From Corticium candelabrum (taxonomy: Eukaryota; Porifera; Homoscleromorpha; Homosclerophorida; Plakinidae): a stretch of DNA of 64,000 nt. Positions 22,859 through 35,898 of the stretch are shown piece by piece (positions within the stretch are counted from its first letter, which is position 1; each line of letters opens with the position of its first letter). The notes beneath the pieces were generated by a model that saw nothing but the letters and a program-made list of their open reading frames with translations, was not told the origin of the DNA and searched no databases. The stretch covers positions 2,487,552-2,551,551 of the forward strand of contig NC_085105.1 in the NCBI RefSeq assembly GCF_963422355.1, written 5' to 3'. The translations under genes were made by a program, and so were the position numbers.

Positions 22859-23478
22859 ATAATAAATAGTTGTATGGTATCCGTAGGCGTCTCGCGCTTG
22901 TGAACACGTCCAACGGAGTTTCAGGCCATCTACTGAAACGCCAAGTCCTAGCTAGACAATACATATTTGTTGAAACCCTAGCTGTCATGGAAGTAAACAT
23001 GCAAATTTTCTAGTAGTTTAGATTACGTATATAGGCCTGGTATAGGTAGTCGTCGTTTTGCGATCGTGATCAAGGCAGTTGAAATGTACAGTTTAGGTAT
23101 GCACTCAGTTCCGCTGTAACGACAGTGGTATGGTATTTACTGACATAGAAATTGATATCAGCAAACATTGACTATCAACAGAGTTAGATGCAGCACAGTG
23201 TAGTAAAGGACTGATCATACTGTAAGTATGGGACGTGTGAATAGTTGACTGTAGGTAGCATTCAACTCTTAAATGTGTTTCTTGGTTGTCAAGTACACAC
23301 AATCCCTAGCTACAGTACAAAAGGACGGGGCGACGGAAGTTCATGAAGCATTTTCTTGGCCGTTTGGTCACTTGCACGAATCGTTCTTAGACTCATCTGT
23401 TGTCGGATACGGAAAGGATTTTTTAAGGTATGTCCTATCATGAAATGTGGTCATTGGGAGAAGAAATTTGAGATTTGT

Positions 23479-23479
<1 letters not shown>

Positions 23480-23572
<93 letters not shown>
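23480..23572. repeat. (CA)n microsatellite in right arm
   Basis: About 92 bases of uninterrupted CA repeat, the counterpart of the GT tract in the left arm. Confidence 0.98.
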
Positions 23573-23575
<3 letters not shown>

Positions 23576-24410
23576 AAGCTTGATGGAGAGCCATATAGGA
23601 CCACTCCTATTTCTGCTGTGCGATCCGGATTAGAAGCCTCGCTACGCTCGGCAATAATTTATTTTATCACACCACATCTGGTGTAGTTCTCTTAAAGGGG
23701 CAACACAAAACACATGCCTAAGTTGTGTCTGTATCCTGTGCTTGCATGTGTCAGTACGTATGTGTGAGAACGTTCTGTGCATGAGACTGTTGTTGTTTTT
23801 TATACGCATTATATTTCACGTTTAGCATCTGTTTGTCTCGCTTAGTTGCCTCTGCTTCAGTGTATATGTTCAGGGTGGATAGCTATTGAGTACATTAGGG
23901 ATGTGTTTCTTTTCAGGCAACCGACATGGTAAACTCATTTGGTTTCTACGTCTACAATGAGAAGAAAGAAAACATATCGACAATTAATCAATATTTTAAA
24001 CATAGTGGTAACGATTCAAATGTGTGGACCAAATGGACGGGCTACATACTTTCTCTCCACATGTCTGACTCAAACAATGACAGCCAACCGGATTCTCAGT
24101 TTGACGAGACAAATGGAGTAGATTGGAAGTGGCCACGTGATGCTAAATATGTTGCCTTGCGATTTGGATCGTGCAGTAGTGACAGTCAAACCTCAAAGAC
24201 TGTCATCATACGTAGGAACATCATTCCTATGGAAAATAGTCCTGAGCCAACCCATTTTATACATCCGGCTACCGAAAGTGTACATGTTGACCCTGGGACA
24301 GAAAACGAAGATGTTGAGTATACCAGCAGCGATACCCAATCTTATCTTACTGACAGTCTTTATGACATACTTTCTGCTACAGTTGAAAGTAACATTGTAC
24401 CCATAACTGG

Positions 24411-25728
24411 TCCTCCTACAGCAGCTCCTACTGCAGCTTCTCCTGCAGCTTCTCCTGCAGCTTTTACTGCAGCTCCACCTTCAGCTTCTACTGCAGCTTT
24501 TACTGCAGCTTTTACTGCAGCTTCTGCTGCAGCTCCTACTGCAGCTTCTACTGCTCCTATTGCAGCTCCTACTGCTGCTTCTACTGCAGCTTTTACTGCA
24601 GCTTCTGCTGCAGCTCCTACTGCAGCTTCTACTGCCGCTCCTACTGCAGCTTTTACTGCAGCTCCACCTGCAGCTTCTACTGCAGCTTTTACTGCAGCTT
24701 TTACTGCAGCTTCTGCTGCAGCTCCTACTGCAGCTTCTACTGCTCCTATTGCAGCTCCTACTGCTGCTTCTACTGCAGCTTTTACTGCAGCTTCTGCTGC
24801 AGCTCCTACTGCAGCTTCTACTGCCGCTCCTACTGCAGCTTCTACTGCAGCTTCTATTGCAGCTCCTACTGCTGCTTCTACTGCAGCTCCTACGGCAGCT
24901 TCTACTACAGTTTCTATTGCAGCTTCTACTGCAGCTTCTACTGCAGCTTTTACTGCAGCTCCTACTGCAGCTTCTATTGCAGTTTCTATTGCAGCTTCTA
25001 CTGCAGTTCCCATTGCAACTTCTACTGCAGCTCCTACTGCGGCTTCTACTGCAGCTCCTATGGCAACTTCTACTGCAGCTCCTACTGTAGCTTCTACTGC
25101 AGCTCTTACTGCAGCTTCTACTGCAGCTTCTACTGCAGCTTCTACTGCGGCTCCTACTGCAGCTGCTAATGCGGCTCCTACTGCAGCTTCTACTGCAGCT
25201 TCTATAGCAGCTCCTACTGCTGCTTCTACTGCAGCTCCTACGGCAGCTTCTACTACAGTTTCTACTGCAGTTTCTATTGCAGCTTCTACTGCAGCTTCTA
25301 CTGCAGCGTCTACTGCAGCTCCTATTGCAACTTCTACTGCATCTCTTACTGCAGCTTCTACTGCAGCTCCTACTGCAGCTTTTACTGCAGCTCCTGTTGC
25401 AACTTCTACTGCGGCTCCTACTGCGGCTCCTACTGCGGCTCCTACTGCGGCTCCTACTGCGGCTCCTACTGCGGCTCCTACTGCGGCTCCTACTGCGGCT
25501 CCTACTGTAGCTCTTACTGCAGCTCTTACTGCAGCTTCTACTGCAGCTCCTACTGCAGTTTCTACTGCAGATTCTACTGCACCTCTTTCTGTAGCTACTA
25601 CTGCAGCACATACTACAGCACCTACTGCAGCTCCTACTGCAGCTCTTACTGCAGCTCCTAGTGCAGCACTTTTTGCAGCTCCTACTGCGTCTTCTACTGC
25701 GCCTTCTACTGCACTTCCTATTACATCT
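24411..25728 (+). repeat. 12-bp coding minisatellite in exon 4 of paralog B
   Basis: About 110 units of a 12-bp repeat (consensus CTACTGCAGCTT/C) encode four-residue units TAAS, TAAP, TAAF or TAAT. The unit length is a multiple of three, so copy-number change keeps the frame. Other frames of this tract give poly-QLLL or AAVEAAVG artefacts, which are not genes. Confidence 0.95.
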
Positions 25729-26811
25729 TCGTCAGCTGTAAACAAAATGTGGTACTGGAATCTCAGCTTTCACGAATTCGAAACTCCACTGACGTTTAAC
25801 ATATTGGACTTTCGTGAATGGGAATCGAAACCAAACTACACTGGAATAGCTAATGTAACCGGTAAGGCTACTATGGGCACATGCAGGCTTTAACGTTAGG
25901 TGATACATGATTATTTGCTTGAAAATGAAGATAATAGATAAATCAAGGGTTATTTAATTGTTATATATAGGTCTGTCTGTTAGTTTGTCTGTCTGTCTGT
26001 TTGTTCGTCTGTCCGTCCGTCCGTCTGTCTGTTTCTGTTTGTCAAATTTCATCTACTTTCGATCAACATTAAATCGACGTACACCACAACAAAGCAAAGC
26101 TCTACTGTTTCACAAAATAGAATGAAAGCTACATGTTTGTGTTTCGCTGTCTGTTTGTTTATTTATCTGCTTCCCTATTTCTTGAAACGGTAACTAAACT
26201 AAAAAAACTATGTATTTGCAATGTGACTATAATTATATACTTCTGCTAATTGAAATGTCTGTCTAAGTAAACCACTCTTATATGCAATGCAATTGGAACA
26301 ACTTTATGTTGTTGCTAAAGTGTGTTTGTGTACTGTGTTGATAGCACAAAATACTCCCATAGCCAAGATGGTTGCGGGAAAAAAGAAACAATGTTATTAT
26401 CCGTGGGGCATTACACGTCGTTTTGAGATTAATTTAAACAAATCATATAAGTTCAGTGTTTGGATCTCGAGCACACAAACTGATCTTCACAACTTTCTTG
26501 GTTTCCAAGCGTATGACAAAAACGGAAATCTTCTGACCTTCCCGTTACTTGAAAGTGACTATCTGCAGTATTATTCCAAAGTCGCAACCAAACCGTATTT
26601 CAAATGAAGCAAAAACGATGTAGAAGAGTGGACAAGATGGAATGGATTTGTACTCCCACACAAACCTGATAACAGTAGTAAAGAACGAAACTGGAAGTGG
26701 CCACAAAATGCCAAATATGCGCAGTTGAGGTTTGGCACTTGCTATGGCGACGGAAACGACCAAGGAATCACTTATTTTGCTCTTCCTCAAGTGCTGCAGA
26801 CTGATCTCTAG

Positions 26812-27172
26812 CCATGAAATAATAGACTTATGCCATGTAATTTGTGTTTTTTAAACAAACTATACCAGAAAGAAATAGTTGTTATAGCGTTGCCATGGCA
26901 AGACTTTTGTACTAATTTAAGTTAAAAGACTTTCACTTTGATTCCTAGTCGCTTAGAGTGCACGGAACGTGGTAAAGTTTTCAAACCAAAACAAATATAG
27001 AATTGTGTAATCATACAACTTTGCTGTCAAAGTAATTTGTAATTTGTTAGATTAGTTGAAGTTAGTTAGCTGAACTTGTAGATATATAGGAAGTATTCAA
27101 AACTTTGTCGACGAACTTTAGTCTATCTGTCTTCTCTCTTACACAAAGCAAACTACTTGTTAGAACGTACGT
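26812..27172. other. Array intergenic DNA after paralog B
   Basis: Related to the DNA after paralogs C and F. No gene is seen. Confidence 0.5.
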
Positions 27173-28122
27173 GCCTATAGAGATAGTGCGTTTGACGTCA
27201 CAATCACGTGATATCCCGGAAGTCGCCATCTTAGGGGGCAAGCGTATTAGCATGGCTAGAGTTGCTGTGTTTTCGGCTGCCACGATCGTAGAATTCAGGG
27301 GAGCAACATACGTTTTTAGTCTATACGGCTATACTAACCAGTCAGGGACCAGAAACGCGTCATTTGAGCAACAGACGACGGGCAGCGTGGATCTCCAGCC
27401 TAGACAGAAAGGACTGGAAGCCGTCGCAGCATTCGCGTGTTTGCTCTGAGTACTTTCTGTCTGGTAGAACTGTCATTTCTAGTATGTTCTATAATAAAGA
27501 GTAATCTGTGCTACTCTGAACAATTCTAGGAAAGCTATCGTTTGTGTATATATGACTCAACTAACCCTGACTGGGTACTGTACCATCTGCAAGGATGGGT
27601 TATGTTGCTACGAGCACTTCCAGTAGAGAAAGATTTGTTCGTCTCAAGAGAAGGTCTAGTACACCTAACAGCATACAATCGTAAACAACATCATGTTACT
27701 CCAATTCATGTCGGGAATGACTTCTGGCTCCTCCGTCCACAGTTGAGCCTCCGTTCTACCTGTTTTTAGGCCCGCAGGTACACCTTTCTCCTCGTATCGC
27801 TTCTGCGATTCAACTGAGAGACTTTAGACTTCTGTTCCATAATCTCTATTCTAAGAATTAGCTTTATCGCACTCGACCATCAGACTAAGAAATCACGGCA
27901 AACTCGCGAATTCACCGATAAAATTTGGTTTAAATCTTTCGCAATTAGTATACTGTCGCCGTACTATCTAACACACAGTCGAAAGTCCTTGAAATGTTGT
28001 ACAAGCCGCCGTCGCAAAGAGAGATACCTGCGGAGGACAGAAGCTTGCCCCCTAAAATGGCGGCAAATACGGGTACTACAGGGAACGCCTACTCCCGCCC
28101 CCGCACGCACTATCTCTATTGG
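27173..28122. mobile_element. TIR element of about 950 bp inserted in the promoter region of paralog C
   Basis: The ends share ATAGAGATAGTGCGT and an inner GCCATcTTAGGGGGCAAGC block in inverse orientation. Comparison with 17270 and 31890 shows that the flanking array DNA (..CGTGC and ..GGACTCTGC) is continuous without it. The left end contains TGACGTCACAATCACGTGAT and a GCCATCTT word. An internal open frame of about 110 codons on the + strand has no recognisable domain. Confidence 0.6.
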
Positions 28123-28442
28123 ACTCTGCATGTCAATGTTGTCGCACAGATTGAGAGCCGATTACAGTTGGTAACAACGTGACCTGCATGAGTCATTATC
28201 TGCTGTCGTGGCGTCATTGGTCAAGCCTCTTCCGCGTTACTTTTCGGAATTCAAGTGCTAGATGAGTGAATTTCACAACTGCGAACAACAGCACGCGACA
28301 AACATGTGGCACAGCAAATCCTACCAAAACACACGGATGCCCAAAGCATTGCCACGCTTCTCAATACACAGTAGAGATGCGAGACATGCTTGTAGGAAGC
28401 AGCAAAACGTAGCAAAGAGGCGTATCTCGGGCGTACTCGGAC

Positions 28443-28452
28443 GTCACGTGAC
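28443..28452. promoter_or_regulatory. CLEAR/E-box palindrome, promoter of paralog C
   Basis: GTCACGTGAC lies 197 bp before the start codon, followed by CGCATTGCAGGCGCC. A conserved block (GAACAACAGCACGCGACAAAC) lies about 160 bp further upstream. Confidence 0.6.
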
Positions 28453-28639
28453 AACCATTTTAGTCTCGCATTGCAGGCGCCTTGAACTTTGACAGTGTTC
28501 TATGTCTGTCTGAAAAGGAGAGAAGACAAATCGATTGTTTAAATAAAAGAGCTAGGTAAATACGAGGTCTAGACGATTCATTTATTTTTACTCCCGCAGC
28601 GGTGTAGAGTGGACATTCTCTAGTTGTTCCAGTTTGACA

Positions 28640-30840
28640 ATGAAGACGCTTTGCTCTGCTGTCGTTCTTTTGTTCCTTCATCAGGTATACAATAGACATT
28701 TGTAATGGCTCACTTTGGTAGTCTTCATTGTATATACTGACTAAAATGTTGTGCTCAGGTTTACTTCGCATCGGCTATTGCGATGCAAATGGGCCACACG
28801 TCTAGTTGGATGCATTTTGGTACTGGACACGAGGAGGTTTTCATAGACGGGCAAATGCGTCTAGCTGCTGTATGTAACGACAGTCACGAGACACAAAGTA
28901 AGAAGAATGTCTTAGGATGCAGTCGGCGACAAGTAGCTGTCAGTCGTTTTAGTCTTGAAATTCTAATAGATGGTGAGTGTTGCTCGATATCTGACTACAT
29001 TCCGATTAATCCAACAAAGGGTTATAAATTCAGCATATACATCAAATCGACGGTAAAGAAACGTATTTGCATGGTACAATGTGTACTTAAAGTTACATCT
29101 GTTTTCAGCAGCATGATATCCTAACATGACGTGTCTACAGTAGAACACACCCAATGAACGATTGGCTTGAAACTGATTGACGTTTTAAAAATTTACCAAT
29201 TTATTAGTATAAACTTGATCAGCATCCATTTAGTTCTTGCAATGACGTATAACACCTATTTCAATTAATCCAGATGGTTAAATAACAACGTACACTTGGT
29301 GTGTTACGGAGTAGTTATTGTATCCATTTACGTTGTGTCCTAAGCATGTTGTATACTGTGCTTGCTTATGTCGGTATGTATGTGCTTGACAACTTTCTGT
29401 AATCCGGTTGTCGTTCTTATGCATTTTACTTCACGTTTAGCATCTGTTTGTCTCATTCAGTATATATTTCTGTGTAGAGATTTAGAGTAGATAGCTATCT
29501 AGAACATCTAGGAATGTATCATTTCTAGGCATCTGGCATGGTAAACTCATTTGGTTTCTACGTTTACAATAAGAACAAAGAAAGAATATTGAATCCTAAC
29601 TTGAATGATCCATATTTCAAAAACAGTAATAACGATTCAAATGTGTGGACCAAACTGACGGGCTACATTCTTCCTCTCTACATGTCTGACTCAAACCGTG
29701 ACAGCCAACCGGATTCTCAGTTTGACGAGACAAACGGAGTAGATTGGAAGTGGCCACGTAATGCTAAATATGTTGCCTTACGATTTGGATCGTGTGGTAG
29801 TGACAATCAAGCCTCAAAAACGGGCATCGGTCGTAGGAATGTTGAAATTCCTCCTCATCAGCCAACGGCTGATTTGAAAGATATGGAGGGTACAGAGAGT
29901 AATGATCTTGGCGCTACTGGTACTAATCAAGAGCTGTTCGACGGTGCTAAAAATACTGACACGCCGGAGAGTGTTATGTCAGTTGCTTCACTTTCTACTG
30001 CAGCTACTACGGCAGCTCCTGAAGCTCCTACTGTAGCTTCTACCAAAGATCCTGCTGCAGCTCCTACTGCAGCTCATACTGCAGCTCATACTGCAGCTCA
30101 TACTGCAGCTCATACTGCAGATCCTGCTGCAGCTCCTACTGCAGATCCTGCTGCAGCTCCTACTGCAGCTCATACTGCAGCTCATACTGCAGATCCTGCT
30201 GCAGCTCCTACTGCAGCTCATACTGCAGCTTCTACCGAAGACCCTACTGCAACTCCTACTGCAGATTCTACGGTGGCTTCTGCGGCAGTTCCTACTGTAG
30301 CTCCTACGGTAGCTCTTACTACATCTCCTACTGCATCTTCTACTGCGCCTTCTACTGCAACATCTACTTTACCTCCTACTGCACCTCCTACTGCACCTCC
30401 TACTGCACCTCCTGCTGCACCTCCTACGGCACCTCCTACGGCACCTCCTACGGCACCTCCTACTGCATCTGGTGAACCAACTGTAGGTAAGACGTGGTAC
30501 TGGAATTTAAGCTTTCGCGAGTTTGAGACTCCACTGCGTCCTGAACATATTGGTGTCTGGACCTTTGACGTATCTGACTTCCGTGAATGGGAATCGAAAG
30601 CAAACTACATTGGAAAAGGCTATGTAAACGGTAAGGCAACTATGCAGCAGGCTATCATGCGAACTATTACATGACTATGTACTTGAAAATATAGATGCTA
30701 GATAAATAAAATGTTACTTAATTGTTATAAATTTATAATTATCTATAGAACATAATAATTTACAGATTTGTTTGTTTGTTTTTACGTATCTTGTTGGTTT
30801 CTCTTTGTTTGTTTGTCCATCTGCTTCTTTGTGTTGGTCC

Positions 30841-30915
<75 letters not shown>

Positions 30916-31523
30916 TGTTAATTTAGTGACTAAACAAAAACTACTTTTTGACTACACTGTACTTTACACTGCTGCAAATTGACTTCTATTTTCTTGCATA
31001 CACTACAGCGTGTTTGTTTACTGTTTTGATAGCACATGATATACATACTCCTATAGACAAGATGGTTGAGCAAGGTAAAAAAGACTGTTATTATCCGTGG
31101 GGAATTACACATCGTTTTGAGATTGATTCAAACAAATCATATGAGTTCAGCATTTGGCTTTTGAGCACACAAATTGACATTCACAACTTTCTTGGTTTTC
31201 GAGCGTATGACAAAGACGAAAACCTTTTGACCTTCTCATTACTTCCAAGTGACTATAAGCAGTATTATTCCCACGTCACAGACAAACCATATTTCAAAAG
31301 AAGCAACAATGATGTAACAAAGTGGACAAGATGGAATGGATTTGTACTCCCAGACGGAGCTGATAACATTCCTCGCTACTTTAGTAAAGGACGAACCTGG
31401 ATGTGGCCACGAGGTGCCAAGTATGCGCAGTTGAGATATGGCACTTGCTATGGTGACGGAGACAACCAAGGAATCACCTATTTCGCTCTTCCTCAAGTAG
31501 TGCAGACTGATTTCCAGCCATAG
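28640..31523 (+). CDS. Paralog C: secreted two-domain protein with mucin-like linker (619 aa)
   Basis: Exons are 28640-28684, 28759-28897, 28970-29052, 29529-30630 and 31033-31523. All junctions are GT-AG and phases run 0, 1, 0, 1. Residues 1 to about 23 form a signal peptide (MKTLCSAVVLLFLHQ, then VYFASAIA). Domain A (about 30-205) has AAVCND, CCSISDYIPINPTKGYKFS, NSFGFYVYN and WKWPRNAKYVALRFGSC. Residues about 240-407 are an Ala/Thr/Pro/His-rich linker ending in repeated PPTA. Domain B starts with TWYWNLSFREFETPLRPEH and ends with CYYPWGI, NFLGFRAYDKD, FKRSNND, WPRGAKYAQLRYGTCYG. The protein should be secreted, as there is no membrane segment or GPI signal. The family is unknown to me; a carbohydrate-binding jelly roll is an inference. 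Confidence 0.8.
29985..30475 (+). repeat. Coding minisatellite in exon 4 of paralog C
   Basis: Units related to those of paralog B (TAAH, TADP, AAPT), then an 11-unit PPTA/PPAA run. It is shorter than in B and has a different unit mix, so the tract evolves separately in each copy. Confidence 0.9.
30838..30912. repeat. (TCTG)n microsatellite in intron 4 of paralog C
   Basis: About 18 tetranucleotide units. All copies have TCTG/TTTG-rich DNA at this intron position. Confidence 0.95.
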
Positions 31524-31639
31524 ATGAAGACGATAGACCTAAGTCATGTCTTTCAGACGAAATGTTGCCAGTAAGAAGTAGTTGTTAGAGCGTTGGCACT
31601 GCTTGTCAATGAGGACATTCCTAAAACATAATTATTAGA

Positions 31640-32940
<1,301 letters not shown>

Positions 32941-34130
32941 CCCCTACTGACAAAATAAAATCATTACAATTCATGACACAACTGTTACATCTAAACTATT
33001 AGTTAAAACGTTCCAAAATTTATCACTTGCTAATTAATTAATGCTAGTAGAGTTTCAAAGGTCTAACGGTCAAGTTGTCTCCATAGCAACAAGACATGCT
33101 TCTGCTGTTCTAAACGAGGTTGCAATGGTTATTGCGAGCTCGCTTTAATCAAACGTGCAGGGAACGCGAGGCTACGTGGATCGCGAACAGTCTGATGTGA
33201 TTAGAATCTTTTTGTGCGTTCAAGCTCACTTTGACGAGTTTCGCTACCTCGGGGTGTTCAAATTTTGTATGGAAAAGACGTCAAATGCGCTCGTCAGAGT
33301 AACGGAGGCAAAAATCGATTGATCAGATTGTTGTACTTCATGTAACGAATCGTCGTGCCAAGTTTTTTGGTTCTACGCTTTAGTTTTGTCTACTTATTAG
33401 AAGAAGAAGGCTCGTAATGGCGTCCGTACTGTCTTCGCGCAACGGTCGAGTGCGCTGGGAGTTCTCGGCAAGTTGCAAGGTTGAAAACAGGCAAGAGATC
33501 TAGACGCGTACATAAGCTATAGACACTGTTTCTACACTCTAAGAGACGAATGGAGCTAGTCATGTTGTACCGTCGCTTTTAACTAGGAGGAAAGGATACT
33601 GGAAGTGCAGGGTTACTCAAGAATGCACGTCGATTTGAAGGTGAAGCCAGGAGTTTTGAATATTTTTACTCTGCAGACGTAGTAATTGATGATGAAATGA
33701 AATTATAAAGGAAAGAGTAAATAAAAATAAACTTTTTTTATAAAATTGGTCTGGGTAGGGAGTCAGGCCCTCTAGAGAAGTAAATACAATTTATAAGGTT
33801 CAATTATTCCTGGCAAGTGGAACAAAATGCACGTGCCAAAACACGTGGAGTGCGCGCGAGGAGGAGGACTGGATGCGAGTCTAGTCTACAGCTAGTAAAG
33901 TAGGACTGTTGCTTCTGTATAATAAAATGCATGTGCTGTAAAGATCACGTAACTACTCTACATTACACTTCCACGTTCTATATAAACTGAGGTACGGTGT
34001 GTGAACCTATTGTATTAGTTGGAAAGTTGTCGAGACAAAGCAAGTTGTGATGGGCGTGGTTAGCTAAAAACCTCCAAGCTTTCTGTCTAATTAGGTAATT
34101 GGTCTTTTAGAGATTCGCCCTTGATAACGG
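32941..34130. other. No gene seen
   Basis: Mixed sequence without supported open frames or array homology that I could identify, up to the start of the paralog D upstream block. Confidence 0.4.
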
Positions 34131-34369
34131 TAACACGTTGTAACGTGCGCGATCAAGCCATTGTCTAGTGTCGCGACACTTCGTCGTTTCCGCGTTGCTT
34201 TCCCCGAACTCAAGTGACCGATGAGTGAAGCGGACAACTGTGAACTAAAACAGCAAACACGCAATGCTCAACGCACTGCATCGCTCGTCAATACACAGTA
34301 TAGTAAAGCGAGGTATGTCTGTATACAGCAGCGAAGACAACACGACGCGTATGTCAAGAGTATTCTAAC

Positions 34370-34379
34370 ATCACGTGAC
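34370..34379. promoter_or_regulatory. E-box (CLEAR-like) in promoter of paralog D
   Basis: ATCACGTGAC, one mismatch from the other copies, 168 bp before the start codon. The downstream GCAAGCGCCTGTAGAAC block is present with one change. Confidence 0.55.
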
Positions 34380-34546
34380 ATCAATTTCGTTCACACATTG
34401 CAAGCGCCTGTAGAACTCTGAATTTGACGGTGACTCATTTCTATCAAAAAAGGAAAGCAAAAACAAAGAGATAAAAGACTAGTTCTCTAGATAGTTTTCA
34501 TTTTTGTTCCAGCAAGCGGTGCAGGGTGGACATTCTGTAGTTGACA

Positions 34547-35835
34547 ATGAAGACGCTTTGCTCTGCTGTCGTTCTTCTTTTCCTTCATCAGGTAGAAAAC
34601 AAAGCTTTGTAGTGGCTCGCTCTTGCTATCATAGCCCTTGCTGTACTGACTGCGTGAAATGATGTTCATGCAGGTTTTCTGTACCTCGGCTAGCGTTATT
34701 GAGATGGACAACCCGTCTCATTGGATGAAGTTCTGTGCTAGAGTCGATAAAGTAACTTTCACAGACAATGAAGATTATCGAGCTGCTGTGTGTAACAACC
34801 TTTATGAGACCGTACAAGGTAAGAGAAATATTTTGTTAGAATCGATGCATTCGACGACAAGTAGCCGTCAGACGATTTCTATCTTTACAACTCTGTAGAG
34901 GGTCATGGTGAGTGCTGCTCGACATCTGACTACATTCCAATTAATCCAGCGAAGGGTTATAAATTCAGCGTCTACATCAAATCGACGGTAAGGCTACATG
35001 TTTGTCAAACTTTGGCATAAAATTATCATGCATAGATATAGATAGTATGACGTGTCCAGCGTCTACACCAGGGGCGCGTTCGACTGGGCTTTTCCAGCCT
35101 CTTCCAGAAGAGTCTGGAAGAGCACGCCCCTCTTCCAACTTCTTCCAGCGCAAAGCTGGTAGAGTTGAAAGAGGAACGTGCTCTTCCAACCAGCAGTAGA
35201 ATCAGTAGAGTTGGCGCTTCCGACTACATAGAGCGGCAGAACTGTAGAGCCCAATCGAACGCGTCTAGGATCTCGTGTGGTTTACCTCCGTGCATGCACT
35301 AGCTCGAAAGCTGATTTGAGTTTCTAAAAATCTGAAAATTTATCTAGTTAAAAAGGTGCATCTGTCTCTAGTACGCATGAATGGATGTCTGTAACAAGAG
35401 CCCCTTTTGAGGTCCTGGAACAGCGACCTTAGTAGACAAAATGGTCTCGTTGCTGCTTTAGCGCCACCAATTTTGCATAACGAACTAATGAGTTGACGTC
35501 TAGCGTCCGATGGAAAACAAACGGGCCGTCTAATTCTAGTGGAAGCAACTCTATAGAGTCAGCGTCCACCAATTTAGTTCGCCCACTGTGGGGAAGCTAG
35601 GCAGTGGGACGTCCCTGAGAGCAATTACGCATATCATTAGAAATATCTTGTCAATCTACGATCACCTATTTGGTCTGACCAAGCGTGCATAGCTTGCCTC
35701 AGTATGTGCGGTTGTGCATATGCTCGTGAACTAACTCCACCCCTAGTCTACCAACATGCATTACGAAACGTTTGCCTGGTTGGAGCGACGCCATAATGCG
35801 AAATCCGGAAGCCACAGATTGCGTGAAGCTGCAGA

Positions 35836-35898
<63 letters not shown>

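Larger units (their letters stand above)
18821..23655. mobile_element. Large fold-back (inverted-repeat) element in intron 3 of paralog B
   Basis: The left arm (18821-20215) and right arm (22862-23655) are reverse complements over about 800 bp. The ends CGAGCGTAGCGAGGCTTCTAA and its complement define the borders. The left arm contains an extra 565-bp insertion. Both arms carry a dinucleotide tract at the same relative position. The centre holds an R2-like LINE flanked by AATAATAA-type sequence. Internal frames of the arms show no coding motif. Target duplication is not clear (ATAATTG against CAATAATTTA). Confidence 0.85.
18355..26811 (+). pseudogene. Paralog B of the tandem secreted family, long mucin-like linker, truncated
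   Basis: Exons are 18355-18399, 18474-18615, 18696-18778, 23917-25861 and 26345-26811, with the same phases as the other copies. Exon 1 encodes MKTLCSAVALLFLHQ and exon 2 completes the signal peptide (ending SAIA). Domain A spans exons 2-4. A TAA[S/P/F] linker of about 440 residues follows. In exon 5 a TGA at 26605 replaces the Arg codon of the PYFKRS motif, cutting off the last 68 residues. Exon 4 has also lost most of the conserved RPGHVGVWTF segment. Intron 3 is swollen to 5.1 kb by a fold-back insertion. I infer a recently disabled gene; a secreted truncated product of about 825 residues cannot be excluded. Confidence 0.8.

Noticed and set aside
24360-25745. Long minus-strand frame (AAVEAAVG) and other-frame QLLL or RSCSRSC proteins
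   Set aside because: They are shadows of the exon 4 minisatellite. The + frame continues domain A and has correct splice phases.
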